A stretch of DNA of 64,000 nucleotides from Peptoclostridium acidaminophilum DSM 3953 (GCF_000597865.1 NZ_CP007453.1:496001-560000), one strand, 5' to 3'; counted from the first letter of the stretch, positions 24,661-33,387 are shown. Notes: generated by a model not told the origin, from the letters alone. Numbers and translations are program-made.

Positions 24661-26217
24661 TTAATGTATCTTGGATGTAGAGATGCCGCCATCAAGAAGC
24701 TCTATATAGTATCTCCTCGATATATACTCGTATATCTCCCTCATGAGCTTAATGTCGCTCGTGTCTATAGTTCCTATGCTGTACCTTTTTTCAATATAGT
24801 CGTATATTTCGTCGTTCTTCTTTTCCGGTTCGAAGTATTCCTTGAGCAGTGATGTTATTGCTCCGACTACATGCTCGTCCGACAAGTTGTGATGCTGCAC
24901 AAGCGGCTGAGCTGGCGCAAGCTCTGACTCAAGAAACTCTAGTATGGTAAGCTTCTGATCATGCGACAGCTTGAATCTTACAACCTCGTACTCAAGACAT
25001 TTCGAATTCATATCCACAATGTACATGTTGAACTCGTCCTGCTTCTCGAAATATTTTCTATACTGCACCATGTCCTTTCCGAATGTTATCTTCACATTGG
25101 CATCCTTTCTCAGCGCCATGTTGAATATAAGCCTGTTCCCTTGTATGAATACATCATCAACAGCATGGGGCTCGCGAGATCCCTTGCACGCCTTGAAAAA
25201 GCCAATGCTTGAAGCGTCCTTTGTGGCTTCGGCAAACGACACCTCCGTGCGCGCCTCATCTATGAATATGAGCATGCTTTCAGGGTTTTTGCAAGCCATC
25301 CTCAGATAGAGCAGAGTCTTTTTGAGTTCTATGCATCTGAGGCTGTCCTCGACCTTCATCTGGACAGCCTTATCGATCACATAGCGCTTTATGCCGCCTC
25401 TATACAATTTAGAGTGAAGATAGTAGTCGATTAGGCCGCTGTTTTTTCTCGCCACCTCGCTGAGCTGCGCGCATATTGCTCCAATCTTTTCGTTCTTGTT
25501 TCCAAATGCTGCGGCAAACTTGTAATACTCAAGCTTTTGAAGCATGTGGTAGAAAAAAAATGGATCAAGCGAAATGTGAACCTTAGGCATCATAACGGCT
25601 TCAACCCGTGATGGAAGCTGGTGTTCTACCATGTGCTCCTTTATAAGCTCCCTCATCCTTGATTTTGCCGAGTCTACGATTGTATTGTACACGCTTTCGC
25701 TTGTAGTCTTTGACAGAGCGCCCAGTATCCTGTATAGTCCTTCGGCCTTGTCGTAGTCCATAAGGAAATCTACTGCAGCATTGTCAAGTGCATGCAGATC
25801 GACATCGAGACTTTCCCTATAAGGCTTTTCATATCTTGAAACTACAAACTCCACAAATTCTCTGCCACATGCCTGTATGTCAGTGGCGTAAAAAAGCTCC
25901 GCATACTCCTTGTAGCTGCCATAAGTGTTGAGCTGGAAGCCTATGTGCTCCATATTGATGGCGCAGTTAGCAAACTCCTTGAGTATGGACAGCATTCCCA
26001 GCTTCGAAGCAGCAAACGACAGATACTTTTGAATCTGCTCGTCTGATTCCCGCACTTCTTGCTCAAGCATATATGCCTGCTCCCCAAGCTTGTATGAGAG
26101 CTCCCCTTCCGAGAAGTCCTCATATGATGTGGTCCCAAAAATCACTGAATCTCCAAGTTCCCCAGTTTCTCTGGCCTTTTTAATTATCTCGAGTATATTG
26201 TCTTCATATCTTCCCAT
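24661..26217 (-). CDS. Unrecognised 518-residue protein
   Basis: I do not recognise this family. The protein is soluble, mostly helical and rich in E, K, L and Y, with no signal peptide, membrane segment, P-loop or metal motif that I can see. It opens with GRYEDNILEIIKKARETGEL and ends with a Tyr-rich helical part (YDYIEKRYSIGT, YEYISRRYYIELL). The ATG at 26217 has GGGGG about six bases upstream; an in-frame ATG at 26223 is the alternative. The IS605 right end lies about 45 bp upstream, so its native promoter has probably been replaced. Convergent with DUF2202. Confidence 0.8.
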   Translation of the reverse strand: MGRYEDNILEIIKKARETGELGDSVIFGTTSYEDFSEGELSYKLGEQAYMLEQEVRESDEQIQKYLSFAASKLGMLSILKEFANCAINMEHIGFQLNTYGSYKEYAELFYATDIQACGREFVEFVVSRYEKPYRESLDVDLHALDNAAVDFLMDYDKAEGLYRILGALSKTTSESVYNTIVDSAKSRMRELIKEHMVEHQLPSRVEAVMMPKVHISLDPFFFYHMLQKLEYYKFAAAFGNKNEKIGAICAQLSEVARKNSGLIDYYLHSKLYRGGIKRYVIDKAVQMKVEDSLRCIELKKTLLYLRMACKNPESMLIFIDEARTEVSFAEATKDASSIGFFKACKGSREPHAVDDVFIQGNRLIFNMALRKDANVKITFGKDMVQYRKYFEKQDEFNMYIVDMNSKCLEYEVVRFKLSHDQKLTILEFLESELAPAQPLVQHHNLSDEHVVGAITSLLKEYFEPEKKNDEIYDYIEKRYSIGTIDTSDIKLMREIYEYISRRYYIELLDGGISTSKIH

Positions 26218-26237
26218 ATTCATCCCCCGTGTTCGAA

Positions 26238-26266
26238 AATATAATAACTATAGTATACTCTGTGAA
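26238..26266 (-). promoter_or_regulatory. Possible hybrid promoter at the IS605 right end
   Basis: Minus-strand TTCACA (26266-26261), at the presumed element end, and TATATT (26243-26238), in the flank, are spaced by 17 bp and would transcribe the 518-residue gene with a leader of about 15 bases. Confidence 0.4.
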
Positions 26267-26460
26267 CTATACTCATGACTAAAGTCACGAGCTTCCTGTT
26301 TCATCGAGCGCAGCCCTGCTATCTCTCGACATGGGGGTCTTACGCACTCTCCGCAGGCTTAAAATCGGACGAGACCACGCCCTATTTGTTACAGTTGGAT
26401 TCTATATAAAGCTTTGTGTTAAGCAGTTTTAAGCTCTTTAAGGCCTTGCTTTAGTATGTT
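26262..26460 (-). ncRNA. Right end and probable omega RNA of the IS605 element
   Basis: TnpB proteins use a guide RNA made from the 3' end of tnpB through the right end. This stretch includes the tnpB tail, GCCTGCGGAGAGTGCGTAAG-like structured sequence and the terminal hairpin 26272-26291. The guide would be the flank just beyond, near 26245-26261. The extent is inferred from the family. Confidence 0.5.
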
Positions 26461-27531
26461 TTTGGCGGCGTTGAAGTCCCTATCGTGAACAGTTTTGCAC
26501 TTTGGACACTCCCAGACCCTGATGTCAAGATCTTTGACATCGGGGTTTTTATGTTCGCAGACATGGCATAATTGGCTACTCGCAAAGAATGCGCCTACTT
26601 TGTGGAATTCTCTTTTGTGCCACTTTGACTTGTATTCAAGCATTGTGGCAAACCGGCTCCAGCTGACATCGCTGATGGCCTTGGAAAGGCGACGGTTCTT
26701 GAGCATGTTCTTAACCCTAAGCGTTTCGATGATAATGATTTGGTTGTCTCTCACTATCCGATGCGAAAGCTTATGCTGGAAGTCTTTCCTTATGTTAGCC
26801 ACTTTCTGATGGAGCTTTGCCAGTTTAGCTTTGTTTTTGGCGTAATTCTTAGAACCCTTGTTTTTGCGTGAAAGGTTCCTTTGCAGCAAAGCAATGCGCT
26901 TTTCGTGTTTGGCAAGTGTTTTGGGATTGGCAATTTTCTCGCCGCTTGAGGTAACGACAAAGTCCTTGATGCCAAGGTCCAATCCTATTTCGCCATTGCC
27001 GGAAGGAATCTGGCTTACGCTGTCAGCTTCAACGCATACCGATGCGTAGAACTCGCCCGAACCGGTTTTCGAAACGGTAACGCTCTTGATTTGTCCGTCT
27101 ATCGGTTTGTGGACATTGGCCTTGACCCAGCCCAGCTTTGGCAGCTTTATCGCTTCCTTGGAAAGCTCGATGTTGTAGTTGATTTTATCTTTGCCTTGGT
27201 TGGCCACAATGTAAGTCCTATAGCTTTGCTTGGGACCGTGCTTTCTTTTAAATTTCGGATACCTGTTCTGCCTGGAAAAGAATCGATTGAAGGCATCCCT
27301 TAAGTCCTCAAGTGCGCTTTGAAGGGCGTACTTGTCAGGCTCCTTAAGCCACGGCAGTTCATTTTTGAGCGCGGTGAGCTGCTTGTTGTACTTGTTGTAG
27401 GACTCGAATCTACTTTCGCTGGCCATGCCAAGAAAATGGTTATAGACAAATCTGGCGCAGCCGAAGGATTTATTGCACAGTTCTTCCTGCTCCGGCGTTG
27501 GATATATTCGTATTTTGTGTCCCATATTCAT
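26419..27531 (-). CDS. tnpB: TnpB RNA-guided endonuclease of IS200/IS605
   Basis: 370 residues, normal length. N-terminal helix-turn-helix region KIRIYPTPEQEELCNKSFG. The RuvC catalytic residues are all visible: Asp in GEIGLDLGIKDF, Glu in IIIIETLRVKNM and Asp in HDRDFNAAKNIL. The zinc finger CHVC...CPKC is intact. TnpB is the ancestor of Cas12 and helps the element persist by cutting donor sites. The AGGTG ribosome site precedes the ATG. Nothing suggests decay, so it may be active. Confidence 0.95.
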   Translation of the reverse strand: MNMGHKIRIYPTPEQEELCNKSFGCARFVYNHFLGMASESRFESYNKYNKQLTALKNELPWLKEPDKYALQSALEDLRDAFNRFFSRQNRYPKFKRKHGPKQSYRTYIVANQGKDKINYNIELSKEAIKLPKLGWVKANVHKPIDGQIKSVTVSKTGSGEFYASVCVEADSVSQIPSGNGEIGLDLGIKDFVVTSSGEKIANPKTLAKHEKRIALLQRNLSRKNKGSKNYAKNKAKLAKLHQKVANIRKDFQHKLSHRIVRDNQIIIIETLRVKNMLKNRRLSKAISDVSWSRFATMLEYKSKWHKREFHKVGAFFASSQLCHVCEHKNPDVKDLDIRVWECPKCKTVHDRDFNAAKNILKQGLKELKTA

Positions 27532-27554
27532 AGAAATTCACCTGCGCTTATGGT

Positions 27555-27959
27555 TTATTTTACTTGCTGATTTTCGATGTATCGCTTGATTTGCTCTCTG
27601 GTGTTTTCACTCACAGTGGCTACGAAGTAGGACGGGTTCCAAAGATGTCCGCCCCATAGTTGCTTTTTCAGCTCGGGTATTGCCTTAAACAGCGCCCTTG
27701 CCGAGTTTCCCTTGAGAGCCTTGATTATGTTTGGTATGTAATGCTGCGGAGAACAACTTACCAGCAAATGTATGTGGTCCTCGTCGGTTTCCATGGTTTC
27801 TATCGTGAAGCCGTTACTTTCCGCTATTTCGTAAAGTATTCGCTTTAGGTTTGTTTCAGTATTGCCGTTTAATATCTTACGCCTATACTTCGTCGACCAG
27901 ACAATGTGGTACTGAAGCATATAGACATAACCTCTTCCATGAATGACATCTTGATTCAT
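27555..27959 (-). CDS. tnpA: TnpA, HUH-type Y1 transposase of IS200/IS605
   Basis: 134 residues from the ATG at 27959, which has AGAGGTG six bases upstream. The HUH metal motif is DEDHIHLLVS, and the catalytic tyrosine is the one in the C-terminal helix EQIKRYIENQ. VWSTKYRRKIL is the conserved start of the fold. It excises and inserts single-stranded circles by recognising subterminal hairpins. Intact in length and motifs. Confidence 0.94.
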   Translation of the reverse strand: MNQDVIHGRGYVYMLQYHIVWSTKYRRKILNGNTETNLKRILYEIAESNGFTIETMETDEDHIHLLVSCSPQHYIPNIIKALKGNSARALFKAIPELKKQLWGGHLWNPSYFVATVSENTREQIKRYIENQQVK

Positions 27960-28055
27960 AGTGTTCACCTCTATACACATTTTATCATGTGTAATTGATA
28001 TATTCAAGTATTAATAGTATTTTAGGTTATATATTTATGCATCATATGTTTTTAA

Positions 28056-29923
28056 GGTAGAGTAGGTCGGAGGAAATTTTTATTTCCTCCTTCCCCTTCA
28101 TCAAACCGTGCGTGCGGTTTTCCCGCACACGGCTTTCCTGTAGATTTCTTCCGAGTGCATTACGGACTAGTATACGAGCTTCGCCAGTTTCAACTGACGG
28201 AGTTTTTCGTTTACTAAGGGCATATTAATGTGTCGCTTTTTAATCTGCTGCTTCTTGTTGTACCAGATTGTAAAACGTATCAAGATATGATAATCGAGTT
28301 TTCTTAGATAGGGTTCTGACAACGGCAACTTATAATAGTTTCGCCACCCTCTGATGACTGGATTTAGCTTCTTTACGAGTTCTCCCATTTCCACGAATAG
28401 GCGGTTTCTAGGTTTTAACTCTTCTCGTATTCTGTCCCGCATCCGGCGCGTCGCCTTGTCTGATGGTCTTTGCACAGTCACCGTATATGCGTGACCGTAT
28501 CTGCTTTGCTGCTTTATCCTACGATGATGCATTCCCAGAAAATCAAATCCTTCTGTACCTTCCCACAGGTTCACAAGTTGTGTCTTTTCAGGATGCAGGT
28601 CTAAGGCTAGCTTCTTTAGTATCAGATTGATTGCTTTATACGCATGCTGTACGTCTTTCTTTGTTCGACACACAACCACAAAATCGTCAGCATACCTCAC
28701 TAGGTTCCCCAAGTACGTGCAATGCTTTTGCCATAACTTATCTAGTACACCCAGATAGATGTTGGATAGTAGTGGACTGATGACACCGCCTTGAGGTGTC
28801 CCTGTCAGCGACTGTCTTAGCTTACCTTCCTCCATCACGCCAGCTTTTAGCCATTTCCTGATGAGTTTCAGTATTCTCCTATCGCTGACTCGTTGTTCCA
28901 CCAGTAGCATCAGCTTGTCATGGTCGATTCTGTCAAAGTAACTCTTGATATCTGCGTCTAGCACCCACCACCCCTTATTGTCGCAGTGCTTTCGCACAGC
29001 TTTGAGGGCAGTATGCTGGCTTCGCTCTGGTCTGAATCCATACGAACAGTCTTCAAAATCCGCCTCAAATATCGGTTCTATCACCAGTTTTACCGCTGTT
29101 TGAACCACTCGATCTCTTACTGTCGGGATGCCCAGTAGCCGTTTCCTTCCATCCGACTTATCGATATACGCTCTGCGTACTGCTTGCGGATGATATTTCC
29201 CCGCTTCTAGCAGGTCTGCTGTCTCTTTCAAGAACAGTGATACGCCATAGCCTTCGATTTCCGACAGTGTTACCTTGTCGATTCCTGTTCACGCCATAGC
29301 TTGTCATACAGTGCATGAAAACGGCGCTTCCTGTTTTCCTTGGCACTTCGGTATAGCTTCCTCTGGAGTTGTCGAACTTTTTCTTTGGTGTTGTTAGCTT
29401 TCGCATTCACTCGCTCTTACCCCCCTCAGTTGCTCATCTACAGCAGGGATGCTTCCCTAAACATGGTTATGTTGTCCGTGTTCTCATCGGTACTATCATC
29501 CCCTCCGACTCCCTTCCTGCATTCCACCACTTCATCTTTTCGACTTATAGGTTTCATCTTTACGCTTGCACGTGCAGGGGAGGGCCTCCCCAGTTCCGGA
29601 CTACACTTTCCTTACATGTCATTCCCCTTACACCGGTGGATTCTTCAACGCTGCTTTTCCAGACTCTTCACGTCGTCCATGGTCTTCGCCCATGTACCCA
29701 AAGCTCGACTTCCACTTGTCCCTTTCGGGGTCTTTTTAACGATGCGGCAGGATTCACTTTATGTTACAACCTGTAAGTTCGCTCGCACCCTCTCGGGTTA
29801 CTTGTTCCCTGCGCTTCACACATGGTATTTCGACCATGCATGGCAGGTCAGCTAACGGGCTCTCTGGCAACTACCCGTGTCGGACTTTCACCGACTAGTG
29901 TAGCCCAGCTTTGCTGGGCACAC
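28056..29923 (-). mobile_element. Group II intron, bacterial class C-like
   Basis: On the minus strand the intron begins GTGTGCCCAGCAAAGCTGGGC... (5' end at 29923) and ends near 28056. Domain V is visible at about 28107-28135 (AGCCGTGTGCGGGAAAACCG...), followed by a domain VI hairpin (GGAGGAAAT/ATTTCCTCC). Length about 1.87 kb. It stands 5 bases after a stem-loop with a T6 run, the usual insertion site of class C introns. The 3' end is approximate. The ribozyme looks complete, but the encoded protein is broken. Confidence 0.8.
28167..29410 (-). pseudogene. Group II intron reverse transcriptase/maturase, disrupted
   Basis: Reading from the GTG at 29410 gives a family-like start (VRQLQRKLYRSAKENRKRRF, then [10 protein letters not shown]) that stops at a TAA at 29270-29272. 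The rest continues in another frame as [12 protein letters not shown] and runs intact to 28167, including YADDFVVV (catalytic), [15 protein letters not shown] and the maturase part [14 protein letters not shown]. Compared with the family about 20 residues between WRE and DKVT are missing, so a deletion that is not a multiple of three removed part of the RT0/RT1 region. A full-length enzyme cannot be made. Confidence 0.8.
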
Positions 29924-29928
29924 GATAC

Positions 29929-29976
29929 AAAAAAGTCGCTCTAACTCACGACTGAAGTCACGAGGATGCGAGCGAC
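29929..29976 (-). terminator. Stem-loop with T-run: terminator, intron 5' exon and probable IS left end
   Basis: On the minus strand GTCGCTC (29976-29970) pairs with GAGCGAC (29941-29935), with an inner hairpin CTCGTGAC-TTCA-GTCGTGAG, then T6. It can end transcription of the coiled-coil gene, marks the class C intron insertion site and carries the copy of the IS605 hairpin. The rest of 29411-30060 is intron RNA plus about 80 bp without clear content. Confidence 0.75.
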
Positions 29977-30060
29977 ATTTACTCAAAGGGCATTTTATGC
30001 ATTCAATATTTCTATGAAAAAACAGAGGTCTATAGCCCCCGTTTAATAATCCAATGAAAT

Positions 30061-30714
30061 CTAGTCATTGCCATCGTCCTGCTCTTCACTATATGGGTCT
30101 ACTATATATTTTTCTATGCGCTCTATTCGTTTGTTCAGACCAAAATCATCTTTTCCATCCCCCGCAAGATTCGCTTGCTCCATTATCTTTGCAAGCTTTT
30201 TTCTTTTTGACTGCAATTTGGCCAGATTGCTGCTTCTTTTGTTTTCATCTGATTCGTGCTCCAGCTTCCACTCAAGCTCGCTTATTTGCATTCTTAGATT
30301 CTCAATTTTCTTTGGATTAAATGATTTTACAGTGTCGGATTTTCTTGAAAAACGTGATAAAACACCTTTTTTTGATGAATTGTTGTTTGAAGCTTCTGCA
30401 GAAGCCTCAGTATGCCCGTATGAAGCATCTTCTGTTTCCTCCGCTTCCTCTTCATCCGGAGCTGTATATGCTTCAGGAGCTTTTGGCGGAATATTTCCAA
30501 AGCGAATTTCTGCTTCCCGACGTTCCTCCTCTTTTTCTATCTCATCCTTCCTAGTCAAAAGAGCACTTAGCTTTTCCCTGATGCAACGCCTGTCGCTTCC
30601 GTCAATGCAGCGCTCCAACTCCCATTCGAGGTTGCTTATTTCAAGATTTATTGCTTCTATGTCCTGCATATTATCAATGTACTTTAAGTCCTTTGACTTC
30701 AAAAATCTGCGCAT
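30061..30714 (-). CDS. Coiled-coil protein with an internal duplication, unknown function
   Basis: About 217 residues from the ATG at 30714 (GGGGTGG five bases upstream). Two helical stretches are related: EISNLEWELERCIDGSDRRC near residues 25-45 and QISELEWKLEHESDENKRSS near 145-165, each followed by a KL-x-L-x-RK-rich helix. Between them is an acidic, low-complexity linker (EEEAEETED). No signal peptide or membrane segment. I do not recognise the family; a structural or scaffold role is possible. Confidence 0.7.
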   Translation of the reverse strand: MRRFLKSKDLKYIDNMQDIEAINLEISNLEWELERCIDGSDRRCIREKLSALLTRKDEIEKEEERREAEIRFGNIPPKAPEAYTAPDEEEAEETEDASYGHTEASAEASNNNSSKKGVLSRFSRKSDTVKSFNPKKIENLRMQISELEWKLEHESDENKRSSNLAKLQSKRKKLAKIMEQANLAGDGKDDFGLNKRIERIEKYIVDPYSEEQDDGND

Positions 30715-30777
30715 CTCTACCACCCCATTATCATATATGGTGATCCTTGTATTTTACAATAATTCTGTTTATAGCTG

Positions 30778-31593
30778 TCATCTATAGTTAATTTCATTCT
30801 GCAAGAAATTAATAATCTTTGCTGCGACAACATCTGGCTTCTCCAAATACAGCATATGTCCAGCGCTTGGGCAGACTACTAGCTTTGAGTTTGTGATTGC
30901 CTTTGAAAGCGCTTCTTGGTCGCTCTTTGGCAGGATAGAATCCTCTTCTCCCCATATTATGAGTGTGGGAGCCTTGATTTTGTGTAGCTTTCCAGGGAAA
31001 TCCTCAGCAAGAATGCCTTTGTATGTTTCCTTCCAGACACTTGCAGGGACTTTCAAATTCTCTTTAACCATCATTTCCATAAATGCTCGCGGAACTTTCT
31101 GGGATGTTATGCTACTGGCAAATCCGCGCACGAACTCCGCATCCACAGGGTCTTTAAGTTTGGAAATTGTTGATTCCCACATTTCAATTGCAAAGGGATT
31201 GTCCTTTAATGCTGAGGGCGAGCCGAGAAGTATAAGCCCAAGAGTGAGTTCGGGATTCTCTACAGCAAAGCTTCGGGCAGCGAATCCGCCACTTGACGCC
31301 CCTAGTACCACAGCTTTTTCAATTTTAAGCGCTTCCATAAACAGCAGTAAATCTGATGAGAAATCCTCGGTTCCATACCCCGACTGGGGACAACTTGCAT
31401 CGCCGTGGCCTCTTTGTGTCAAGGTTATGGTGCGGATAGATTCAGGAATATAAGGCAGCAACAGTTCAAATACATGCAAGGAATCGGCAAGTCCGTGAAG
31501 TAGAATGAGTGGAATACCCTCCACATTGCCATTCTCCAAATAAGGAATCATCACCTGGTTTGCCAGTTCTACACATTTAACATTTTGAGCCAC
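30778..31593 (-). CDS. Alpha/beta hydrolase
   Basis: About 271 residues from a GTG at 31593 with GGGAGGGG upstream; a TTG 18 bp earlier overlaps the ribosome site region. Oxyanion motif LILLHGLADS, nucleophile Ser in VLGASSGGFA, acid in IIWGEEDSILPK and His in PSAGHMLYLE complete the triad. Family members include esterases, lipases and haloperoxidase-like enzymes; the substrate cannot be predicted. It lies 63 bp upstream of the coiled-coil gene in the same direction. Confidence 0.88.
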   Translation of the reverse strand: MAQNVKCVELANQVMIPYLENGNVEGIPLILLHGLADSLHVFELLLPYIPESIRTITLTQRGHGDASCPQSGYGTEDFSSDLLLFMEALKIEKAVVLGASSGGFAARSFAVENPELTLGLILLGSPSALKDNPFAIEMWESTISKLKDPVDAEFVRGFASSITSQKVPRAFMEMMVKENLKVPASVWKETYKGILAEDFPGKLHKIKAPTLIIWGEEDSILPKSDQEALSKAITNSKLVVCPSAGHMLYLEKPDVVAAKIINFLQNEINYR

Positions 31594-31698
31594 ATCAAAC
31601 CCCTCCCACAAATGTTAACACCTTTCGCAATAAACGTGCTATTAAAATTGTATACCCTTTGAAACTACATTCTATCACTGAGCTATGAAATGGCAAAT

Positions 31699-31764
31699 CC
31701 ATATTGACATTTATCGATGTTAATGGTACTGTTGTTATGTGCATATCGAATATATTCGATGTAT
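31699..31764 (+). promoter_or_regulatory. arsC promoter region with two tandem ArsR-type operators
   Basis: Two 9-6-9 sites: CCATATTGA/TCGATGTTA (31699-31722), overlapping the -35 TTGACA (31704-31709), and GCATATCGA/TCGATGTAT (31741-31764), whose core ATCGAATATATTCGAT is a perfect palindrome. A weak -10 TACTGT stands 17 bp after TTGACA. Both match operators at 36128, 47522 and 52239. Confidence 0.6.
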
Positions 31765-31809
31765 TGCCTTGGAATATATTTTCACTATTATCTTAAAAAG
31801 GAGTTTTTT

Positions 31810-32226
31810 ATGAGCGAAAAAATAAAAGTAGCATTTGTATGCGTTCACAACTCTTGCCGTTCCCAGATGGCAGAAGCCATTTCAAAAATTCTCGCTTCGG
31901 ACGTTTTCGAGGCATACTCAGGCGGAACAGAAATAAAGCCTCAGATCAATAAGGATGCAGTTGCCGTTATAAAAGAGCTTTACGGAGTCGATATGAACCA
32001 GACACAGCACTCCAAGCTTATTAAAGAGCTTCCGGAGATAGATATAGTAGTCACTATGGGCTGCAATGTCTACTGCCCGTTCCTGCCATGCAACCATATG
32101 GAGGACTGGGGCCTTGAGGATCCAACAGGTAAAGACAAAGACGCTTTCTTACAAACAGCTGAAATCATCAGACAAAAGGTGCTTGATCTCAAAGAGCGCA
32201 TAGAAAAAGGCATATTCTCGAATTAA
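31810..32226 (+). CDS. arsC: Arsenate reductase, low-molecular-weight phosphatase type (thioredoxin-coupled)
   Basis: 138 residues from the ATG at 31810, which has AAAGGAG six bases upstream. The P-loop CVHNSCRS (C11 to R17) is the CX5R active site, and GCNVYCPFLPC near residues 80-90 supplies the redox Cys pair used to pass oxidation to thioredoxin. Reduces arsenate to arsenite for export by Acr3. It converges on acr3 and has its own promoter and terminator. Confidence 0.93.
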   Translation: MSEKIKVAFVCVHNSCRSQMAEAISKILASDVFEAYSGGTEIKPQINKDAVAVIKELYGVDMNQTQHSKLIKELPEIDIVVTMGCNVYCPFLPCNHMEDWGLEDPTGKDKDAFLQTAEIIRQKVLDLKERIEKGIFSN

Positions 32227-32230
32227 CACA

Positions 32231-32266
32231 AAAAGTCTTGGAAAATTAAGCTTCCAAGACTTTTTT
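32231..32266 (+). terminator. Terminator after arsC
   Basis: AAAAGTCTTGGAA pairs with TTCCAAGACTTTT around a short loop and ends in six T. Confidence 0.9.
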
Positions 32267-32331
32267 ATGTTTATATTTTTATAGTCCGATTCAAAAGCTC
32301 ATCTTAATATTTGTATATATTTCAAGATTAA

Positions 32332-33387
32332 CTAAGCCTTAATTTCAAACCAGCTCTTCGTATTATTTGCTATTTTTACAAGCGTCAGCATGACCGGCAC
32401 TTCAACTAGCACACCCACTACAGTAGCGATAGTAGCGCCCGACTGCAGTCCAAAGAGCGAAATGGCGACGGCTACTGCAAGTTCGAAGAAGTTTGACGCC
32501 CCTATCATTCCGGCAGGGGCAGCCACATCATGAGGGAGCTTCCAGGCCTTTGCCCAAAAATACGCTATGAAGAAAATTAAGAATGTCTGTATTACAAGAG
32601 GCACCGCTATCAACACGATATTAATTGGATTATCAACTATAGTTTTGCCCTGGAATGAGAATATGATGACCAGCGTCATCAGAAGTCCAGACACTGTTAC
32701 ATTGCTGAACTTTGGTATGAACACTTTTTCGAAATAATCAAGGCCTCTCTTCTTTGTTATTACGTCCCTTGAAAGCCAGCCTGCTGTAAGCGGAATTACG
32801 ACGAAAAGCACCACTGAAAGGAACAGTGTCATCCAAGGTATTGCTATGTCGCTTATTCCAAGAAGGAATGCGACTATCGGAACAAATGCCACTAGTATAA
32901 TAAGGTCGTTTGTCGCAACCTGGACAAGCGTGTAGGCTGGGTTTCCCTTTGTCAGATGGCTCCATACGAAAACCATCGCCGTGCACGGAGCTGCTCCAAG
33001 AAGTACTGCGCCTGCCAGATATTCCTTGGCAAGCTCTGAAGGTATAAGACCCTTGAAAACTACGTAAAAGAAAAACAGCGCTATGCCATACATCGTAAAT
33101 GGCTTTATAAGCCAGTTAGTCACCCAGGTGACAATAAGTCCTTTTGGATTCTGCCCCACCTGCTTTATGCTGTGGAAGTCGACCTTGAGCATCATTGGAT
33201 ATATCATAAGCCATATAAGAATCGCCACAGGAATTGACACGTTTGCATATTCGAATCTGCTCAGGAAATGAGGTATCCCAGGCAAATATACGCCTATTAG
33301 TATTCCAACAGCCATGCAAAGAGCCACCCAAACCGTGAGGTATCTTTCGAAAAATCCTATCCCCTGTATTTTTTTATCTTTTTCCAG
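32332..33387 (-). CDS. acr3: Acr3-family arsenite efflux permease
   Basis: About 351 residues, ten membrane helices, starting GIGFFERYLTVWVALCMAVG after a short basic head. GAAPCTAMVFVWSHLTKGNP includes the essential Cys of Acr3, and GASNFFELAVAVAISLFG is conserved. No ATG, GTG or TTG follows AGGAGG before the first helix; a CTG at 33387 is placed nine bases after it and gives the normal family length. Last gene of arsR - DUF2703 - acr3. Extrudes As(III) using the proton-motive force. Confidence 0.9.
   Translation of the reverse strand: MEKDKKIQGIGFFERYLTVWVALCMAVGILIGVYLPGIPHFLSRFEYANVSIPVAILIWLMIYPMMLKVDFHSIKQVGQNPKGLIVTWVTNWLIKPFTMYGIALFFFYVVFKGLIPSELAKEYLAGAVLLGAAPCTAMVFVWSHLTKGNPAYTLVQVATNDLIILVAFVPIVAFLLGISDIAIPWMTLFLSVVLFVVIPLTAGWLSRDVITKKRGLDYFEKVFIPKFSNVTVSGLLMTLVIIFSFQGKTIVDNPINIVLIAVPLVIQTFLIFFIAYFWAKAWKLPHDVAAPAGMIGASNFFELAVAVAISLFGLQSGATIATVVGVLVEVPVMLTLVKIANNTKSWFEIKA

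Larger units (their letters stand above)
26262..29976 (-). mobile_element. IS200/IS605-family element (tnpA + tnpB) with a group II intron inside
   Basis: tnpA and tnpB lie in the same direction with 23 bp between them. Hairpin 26272-26291 lies 127 bp beyond tnpB, as a right-end hairpin should. A 20-mer of the same orientation, matching at 18 of 20 positions, lies at 29945-29964 and would be the left-end hairpin. The intron at about 28056-29923 occupies the space between it and tnpA; removing it leaves a normal distance of roughly 100-120 bp from left end to tnpA. Exact ends are not fixed because this family makes no target duplication or terminal inverted repeats. Confidence 0.65.

Noticed and set aside
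26262-29976. CRISPR-related locus, because a Cas12-like nuclease is present
   Set aside because: The nuclease is TnpB next to tnpA; there are no spaced repeats or cas genes.
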